From Tetradesmus obliquus (Eukaryota > Chlorophyta > Chlorophyceae > Sphaeropleales > Scenedesmaceae), in assembly GCA_030272155.1 (NCBI GenBank), contig CP126192.1, forward strand, positions 6,730,501-6,794,500: a DNA stretch of 64,000 nt, written 5' to 3'. The translations under genes and the position numbers were made by a program. A model generated the notes under the pieces. It saw nothing but the letters and a program-made list of their open reading frames with translations, searched no databases and was not told the DNA's origin. This document shows, in pieces, positions 23,299-32,030 of this stretch (within the stretch, counting starts at the first letter, position 1; each line of letters opens with the position of its first letter).

Positions 23299-26200
23299 CG
23301 GCAGCACCAGCAGCAGCAGCGGCGCCAGCAGGGGCACCAGCTGATGATGTGCCGCTGGGTGGCAGCGTGTGTGGCGATGACGTGAAAACCGCAGCTGACA
23401 ACAACGCAGCAGCAGCAGCAGCAGCAGCAGGTGGTGCTGGTGATGGCAAGGCAGCACGGGAGCGCCCGCCCAGCTCCAATGGGCAGCAGGGCGGCAAGAG
23501 GCTCATCCCTCTGAGAGCGGTAGGTGTTATCGCTTTGTCATTGCAACAGCAGCAGCAGCAGCAGCACTAGTAAGCCTGCGGGTGCAGCAAGCAGCTGCTA
23601 TCGCAGGAGCAGTACGGCAGGAGCTGCAGCACAGCTGGAGCTATGGATGCTGCTGTCATTGTCTTTTGCATTGCATCCATCGCACACATACAGTGTGCTG
23701 CAGTGTCTTTGCAGCAGGAGCATTCTGTTGGTTGGTGTACGGCTTGCAGGCAGGCTGCAGCCCATTCCTAGGCAGTACAGGTCCCGAGGCAGTACATGCA
23801 TGATGCCTAAGGATGGCAGTTCATGCAGTAGATGATATTTTGCACGTGCTGGCTCAATATTTGGCCTGCCTAACAACATGCCTTCATGAGCAACAGGACT
23901 GCTGCATTGTTATGCACATTCACACATGTACTGCCTTGCACTTTCCCAGATGTACTGCCACATGTACTGCCTGTGTACCACCTCTGCACCACCTTGCTAC
24001 CGCAGGTGCTGCAGCACTCGTATGAGTTCCACGGCCTGAACGAGCTCGCCATGTTTCGCTCACCCCCACCTGAAATGTCTCATACATTTGTACCGCCTCA
24101 CACATCTGTGCTGCCTCACACATTTGTACCGCCTTTCATACCGCAGGTGCTGCAGCACTCTTACGAAAATTGCAGCCTGAACAAGCTCACTTGCCATGTT
24201 CTGCTCACCTCCACCTGTAACCGCCTTGCATATGCCCTGTCTCACACGTTTGTATCGCCTTTTGTACCGCAGGTGCTGCAGCACTCGTACGATCACCATG
24301 GCCTAAACGAGCTCGCCATGTTCTGCTCGCCCCCTCTGTACTGCCTCACACATATGTACTGCCTTACACAACTGCCTCAAACATGTGTACTTGCCTTCGT
24401 ACCGCAGGTGCTGCAGCACTCGTACGAGTACCACCACCTGGACGAGCTCGCCATGTTCCGCACACCGTCAACTGTACTGCCTAACACATATGCACTGTCT
24501 CACACATTTGTACCGCCTTTCATACCGCAGGTGCTGCAGCACTCGTACGAGTACCACGGCCTCAACGAGCTCGCCATGTTCTGTGTAACCGCATTGGCTG
24601 TCACACTTGTGCTGTACTGGCACTGGGGCAGCTTCACTGCGATCTTCAAGGCGGGCGTGCAGCGCAGCTTCTCCAGCTACGGCAACCCCGACTGGCAGAG
24701 CCAGACGATGGTGAATGTGGACACCATGCACGATGCTGTGGAGTACAGCATGGGGTGGAGCGAGTTCTGGCTGCAGCGCGCCGAGGATGTGGGTGAGTGT
24801 GTGAAGTTTGATGTCAAGGGTTGTGTGTAGGGGCAGGGGCTGATGCTGATGTAGGAGGGGTGCTTGCTCCTGAATGTTGTTGATTGACCTGCACTGATTA
24901 GCCTGCTGTGCACTTGTATGCGGCATAGTCAATTTTCACAGCCGTTCAAATGCACTTTAGCGCGTGCCATGCGCGCACTGCTGCTCAGAGTGCAGCACAC
25001 GCACATGCGCGCACGCGCGAATGTGAGCACCTCCGTTATGCTTGAATCTTGAGAACAGTGAGTCTGTCGGTATCCTTCTTCTCTCAAATGCAGACTGGAG
25101 CAACACGCTGATTCGTGCGGGCGAGTACGGCGACGTGCGCTACTCGCGCATGATCGTCAACATCCAGCGCAACTGCGATGAGCGGCTGTCCCCAAACCTC
25201 GAGTGCTACACAGATGACCCGCTCACGCAGCAGCTGCGCAACGGCACAATTGGAAAGCAGCTCGGCATACCTGGCAACAAGACATGGGACAATCTGCTGG
25301 AGTATGCGGGCTGGGAGCGGCTGGCGCTGCCTTCGGTGCGGGACTCGACGAAAACCCAGTCGCCGTGGTGGGCTTATACGCTGGTGGCGCCCAAGTGAGT
25401 CTGATGCATAAGCACGAATGCACACATCATGATGTTTTGTGGAGTACGAATGTGCGGCCTGTGTGTACATGCTTGCGCGTGCGATTGCTTGTTGGGTAGC
25501 GTGGTAGGTGAGGCTTGCTGTAGCTTCTGCTTTGTGTCATATAGATAGGTTGCGTGTGTTGCAAAGCGTAACGCTCCTTGACAGCAGCAACTCCTACAGC
25601 ATGCGCGGCACGCCTGCTGGACTCGCACACTTGCACACACGAATGTGGCGGCACGGGGTGACGTGCCCAATGCGTTCACTGTCTGCCTGTCTCTTGGTCT
25701 GCCGGTCTACCTGTCTGATGTATATCCGCCGCGTGTTACGCTATCTTGCTTGCAGGTACGGCGGCGCCCCTGCCAACCGCAGCCAGTTCCTTGGCAGGCT
25801 CTACAACATCACTCGCGCCACCAGCCTCAACATAAACAACTGCGACTGGCTGGCAACCGACTGCAGCAACAGCAGCGACAAGAACCCCTGCGAAAAACAA
25901 AACGTGCCGAACAATGTATGGTTTGAAAAGATCTGCAACAGCAGCGGCAGCAGCAGGGATGTGGCAATTGGGTCGTTCATTCGGCGCGGCAGCGGCTCTT
26001 TTGTGCGGGACCCGCAGCCACAAGCCGATGGGTGAGCCTGCGCTGAAACACATCTGGCTGTTCTGGCTATTGTTCATGTGACACTGTGGTGTAAAGCAAC
26101 GGATGTGTTTCACAGGCGCGCAGGCGAAGCTAGCAGCTGTGCGGTGCAGGGTGCGCCTTGTGTGAAGATGTAGCAACCCACCTGTCTTTATATCTCTTGC

Positions 26201-27760
26201 GTACTGGCTCTCCTTCCCTGCCCTGCAGACCTACCGTGCTGGATCTGTTATCTAACATGTTAGTCTTGTCATGTTGGTGCTTGCAGCCCGGCCGTGCTTG
26301 ACCTCAAGCCCTGGCTGTCCAAGCTTGCCTACTCCACCGGCTTGTTATTATCGTGTTACTGATGTTCCTTGTGAGCTCGCAGCCCTACCCTGCTGGACCT
26401 CAAGCCCTGGATGTCCCAAGTTTGCCTACTCCCCCGCTTGTTACTAACGCGTCACTTTGTCACTTTGGTTCTTGCAGCGCCGCCGTGCTTGACCTCAAGC
26501 CCTGGCTGTCCAAGTTTGCCTACTCCATCGGCCTTGACGTGCTGGCTGCGAATGCAATGGACGACACGCGGGACAAGAAGCACAAGCGCACCGACCGCGA
26601 CCGCGCCGTGTTCAGCATGCTGTTCCAGCGCTCCGCAGGGGCTGAGGAGAAGCCGGACCGCGTGCTGTGGCAGGTGCGGTGCGGTGTGGTGCATTCGTTT
26701 CAGAGGAGCGAAAGCAGCTGCAGTGACTGCGCAGGCAAGGCCCATGGTGCCTGGCATTCGCACACGTACTCAACCTCCACTTAGTCTGTCTGGCTGTCAC
26801 CGCCTCTTCGCATTGCTGTTCACAGATCACGAGCACCGTGCCTGTGCGCACCAGCTTCTACACCTACAGCGTGGACTGGGAGCGCATCGGCTTCGAGGCG
26901 CTGCTGTACCTGTGCATGATCTTCGTGATGGCATCACAGGTGCGTGTGTGTTTGGCAGGAGGCTGGAAGCTGCTTTGTGTGTGAATCATGCTGGCCTCAC
27001 AGGTGCAAAAGCAGCTTCTGTGTTGTGTGGTGGTGTGCCGTTTGTGTTGTGCCGGCACCACAGCTTGTGTGGCAGGGGCGGATGTGCTGCTGTACCTGTG
27101 CATGATCTGATGGCCTCGCAGGTGCGTGAGGGTGTGTGGAGTGGGGTGCTGATCTGTGATGATTGTATTGTGCTGGCTCTGTAGGTGTGTCACAGTTGGG
27201 TGTGCGCTGATGGGTTGCGCTGCTGTAGCTGTGCATGATCTTCGTGAGGGCCTCACAGGTGGAGCTGCTTGGCTTGCTGCACACGGGCGTTGTTGCTGCT
27301 TGCTTCAAGAGTACGGCAGGAGTGATCACAGCTTAAGGGGTAAACCCTTACGCATTCAAGCATGCATGCAGTTCTGTGCTGCATGCCGCAAGTGCGGCGC
27401 CTCCCTGTGTGTTTTGCCGTTTGGTGTATGGCTATCGCTTGTCAGCTGACACGTGCATGCGCATGCTGTGCTGTGCTGTGCCCCATGCTGCAGGTGTGGC
27501 AGTTCCGAGTGTGCCAGATCCAGTTCAAGTCCGGCTGGAAGTTCTTCTCTCAGTACTGGAACATCTACGAAGTGATGAGGTGCGGCCCCTGCCTTTCGCT
27601 GTCTTTGCTCGGTGCTGCCTCTGCTTGCTGCTGGGCTTGTGGCACGTGATTACGCTCGTGCATAGATTGTTTGCTACTGGGTGCTCTACTTGATGCTGCT
27701 GCTGAACCTGCAGCTGTGCCATTGCTGACCTGGCTGCATTGCTTCTTTCAGCGCCGTCTC

Positions 27761-27806
<46 letters not shown>

Positions 27807-27900
27807 GTTTCACTACTGTGTGCTCTACTTCATGCTGCTGCTGAGTCTGCTGCTGCACCATTGCTGACCTAGCTGCATTGCTATTTTTTTGCGCCCTCTC

Positions 27901-27937
<37 letters not shown>

Positions 27938-30900
27938 TGCTGCTGCTGCGTTCACCCCCCGCAGCACGGTGCTCACGCTGGCGTGGATTGTGTTCTACTG
28001 GGTGCTCTACTTCACGCTGCTGCGGCAGCACAGCAACTGGGACTTTGACTCGTGCGACATTGCGGCAGGCTCAGCCGGGCACGCGCAGCTGAATGACGTC
28101 ATGACGTGGAGCTACTACTATGGCGCCTGGCTGTACTTTGGGATCGTGGTGGATTTTGTGATCTTCCTGCGTATCGCGCGCTACATGAGGATCCACAGGG
28201 GTTTGAAGGCCTTTTATCAGGTGGGTTTTGAGGGTTCACAAAGTCTGGGAGTTGGAGTTATGGTGTGGTGTACATGTTTGGTATGGCGCCTGGTGTACAT
28301 AAGCACTGTGGTGGACCTCCTTGTCTTCATGCGCATCGCGTGCTCCATGCGTATCCACAAGATTTTAAACGCCTTCTCCACAATGGTTCCAGGTTCCTTG
28401 TTTGCATTGACTGCTTGAAATGCAGGTTTTCATCATCGCCGCGCGCGAGTTCCTGGACTTTGCGGTGTTCCTGCTGTTCATCCTGGTGCTGCTGGGCAGC
28501 GCCGTCTTTGCCTTCTTCCAGCTCACGGGCGGAAACTTCCAGTTCCTGCGCTTCGCGGACGGCCTCAGCCTCATGTCGCGCCTCACGTTTGGTAAGTGTA
28601 CGGCTGTAGCATCATGTGTTTCAACGCTCTGTACTATGCTGATGGTCCGAGCCGTGTCTCTTTTTGCATGTCGTGCCTTTGCATGTCGTGCCTCAGGTAT
28701 GTTGGGTCTGCGGCTGCAGCCTGATGGCTGCCCAGCGGTGCCGCAGCAACACCGCCGCATCACTCTTTGCATGTGAAACCGCCATGCCCAGCCTGCTTCC
28801 TGCTCCCATGCAGCTAGTTCAACCTAGTCCAACCTAGTCCAACCTACACATGCCACTTTGTGGCGCTGCTGCCGCAGGCTTTTTGTCCTATGAGGACTTT
28901 CAGAGCCAGGCGCTGGGCGTGGGCGCTGCAGTGTCTGCAGTCACGCTGCTGTTTTGGGTGGCGGTGCTCCTGCTGGTGGTGAGTCTGGCGGCATTGCTGG
29001 GCACTGCTGCGCATTGCTGGGCACTGCTGCGCATTGCTGGGCACTGCTGCGCATTGCTGGGCACTGCTGCGCATTGCTGGGCACTGCTGCGCATTGCTGG
29101 GCACTGCTGCGCATTGCTGGGCACTGCTGCGCATTGCTCCAGCAGCATGAGTTGTGCCATTACATGCAGTACAAGTAGGAGTGCAGCTCAGCATATGTAA
29201 GTGCCTGGCAGCAGGCTTAGCCAGATGCAGCCCTACAATCTGTCCTGTAACATTTTAGTCGCAGCAAAGCGGCAATGCATTGAAGCCCAACCTTGGACAA
29301 CCACAGTCCTAAGTAGGAGCTGTTGCACTATTTCACAGTCAGCTTCTCATACGTTTCACACCCAACATCACATCCCATCTCACACCCAACTTCCCACCCA
29401 ACTTCACGGCCACCTGCAGGTCTACACCCAGAACATCATCCTCGCCATTGTGGCAGAAGCGTATGAGGAGGCAGAAGTCAAGCCTAGGCACAGCTAAACT
29501 TCACAGTCAACCTCTAACAACTTCACACTCAACTTCACGCCCAACTTCACGCCCTGTCGCAGGCCTACACCCAGAACATCATCCTTGCCATTGTGGCAGA
29601 GGCCTATGAGGAGGCCAAGTTAAGCCTGGGCACAGCAGAACTTCAAAGTCAACCTCTAACAACTTCACACTCAACTCGCACCAAACTTCACACCCTGCCG
29701 CAGGTCTACACCCAGAACATCATCCTCGCCATCGTGGCAGAGGCCTATGAGGAGGCAAAGTCAAGCCTAGGGACAGCCGAGACGTCCTTCCTGATGCTGG
29801 TCATCATGCGCATCATCTTCAGCTGCCTGTTTGTCATCTACCGCGCGCGCATGTTCTGCAAAGACATGCTGGAGCTCGTATTTGGCAGGCAATTCTGTGC
29901 GGGGAGCCAGGCCAGCCGCACGGTGAGACAACAGCTTTGATGCAGACCCAGCAGTGTAACTGCTGCTCCAGTGAAGCGCGGGGCTGCTTGCTTTCGCTAT
30001 ATGGCGTGATGAGTAGTTTGATCATGAAACAGCAGCGCATGCATGGCAGATGCGGGCGGCTGAGTGCCTGCAGCCTTCCCATGCTGCTCCTGGTCACTTT
30101 GTTATGCTTTCGCGCACATGGCCCAATCACGCTACGACGTCAACACACAAATGCGCAGGCTGCTACCTTATCTTATAATGCTGCATATATGTTTCTTGCA
30201 GATGTCTGGCTTCCTTGGTGGCTCGGCGCCCGACTTTGGCAGCAATGGTGGCAGCGGCGCTGGCCACGCCTTTAGCAGCAGCACCTCCCCACGGGCAGTA
30301 ACATCCTACGCGTCTGCCGCCAGCGGCGCCAACGCACCTCGCAGCAGCTTTGCAGCATCAGATGCAATGGCGAGCCCCTTCGAAGGCGATGCTGGCAGCA
30401 ACAACACGCTTGCAGTAGACAGCCAATTGCTGGCCCCGACAATGAGCTACATGCCGCTGCCCCCAGATGTGGAAAGCGGCCTGCGGCGCAGCCAGCACTC
30501 TTTTGTGCCTGCGCGGCAGCTCACCGGCAGCCGAACCGGCAGCAAGATCGTCAGCAGGAACGGCGGCAGCAGGCTGCGCACCTTCCAGGTGCTGTCTGGA
30601 AAGGTGGCCACGCACAATAGCTTGCAGGAGATTGCAGATACAGCTGCGGCTGTAGATGCAGAGGCTGGGGCGGGCTGCGGCGGTGCTGCAGATGGCGCAG
30701 ATGATGATCAGCAGTGTACGATTTTGGAGCAGCAGCTGCAGGTGCCGAGCTTGCGGCAGCGGGCGCGCAACTTGTGGAACGGGCTGTTTGGAGAGCGGCA
30801 TGATGTGCGCATGTACAAGGACCTGCTGGTCAAGCAGCACAAGGTGAGCAGGGCTGCTTCTGCAAACATGACGAGAGTATTCCTATGGGCGGGATTACAG

Positions 30901-31262
30901 CTGCTGCCTTTGATGCCTGATGTGCTTGTACAAGGACCTGCTGGTGAAGCAACACAATGTGAGCAGGACAGGCTTTGCGTATCTGTCGGGTGTTGCGCTG
31001 GGGGGATTACTGCTGCTGGCCCCGTTCCGGTTGCGGCTTTACACGGACCTGCTGGTCAAGCAGCACAAGGTGAGCAGGGTAGGTTCTTTCTTCAAGGCGT
31101 CGTCTTCAGGTGCGGATGCTGCTGCTGCTTTCGTGCTGATGCGCATAAAAGGACCTTCCAGGGGTGGACCGCCACCTGGGCGGGTCGCTACTGACCGCCT
31201 TCTCTTGTCTCCCCGCGCCGCCGCCGCTGCTGCTGCTGGTGGTGGAGCTCTTGTTGACTTCA

Positions 31263-31298
<36 letters not shown>

Positions 31299-31999
31299 CG
31301 TTACATCTGCTGCAGCATGACCAAGGCTGGATCGCCTCCTACAAGGCTCGCTACTGGCTGCCGTGGTGTGTGGCGCGCACGCGGCCCGTGCTCAACCTGG
31401 TGCACCTGTACCAGGAGTTCACCAGCTACAAGCTGCGCTACACATGCACATGGGAGGAGGTGCGGGCCTCTGGTTGCAAGGGATTCCTTGCTTTTGTTTG
31501 CCTTGCTTTGCGTTTTTGATATGCCAGCTACAAGCTGCGCTACACATGCACATGGGGGAGGTGCGGGCCTGGTCTGAATGCATGGTTGCGATAGTTTGTC
31601 TTGCTCTGCTTTTGTGGTTCACTAGCTGCAAACTGCGCTACATGAGCACCAGGGAGGAGGTGCTTACACGACAGTGGTTCTACTGCCTGTTTGCTTGAAT
31701 GCTTTGCCCCCTTGTGGTATTGAAGTCACCAGCTGCAAGCTGCGCTATGCCAGAGTCAAGCTGCACATTCGCCTGTTACGGCACGAGGGCTCTGCCTGAT
31801 GCCTGGCTTGGTGCATGCTGCGCTTCGTGCACCTGTAGAACACAACAGCGCTGACCTGTCAGCACATAACAACTGCATTCAACGCATCCCAACACCACCA
31901 CTCGCAGCTGCTGCTGACATCCTCAGACACACATCGCTGCTGCTCTCTCACCAAACCCTGCAGGCCGACAAGCTGGGGCAGAAGATCTTTGCGCCCGAC

Positions 32000-32030
<31 letters not shown>

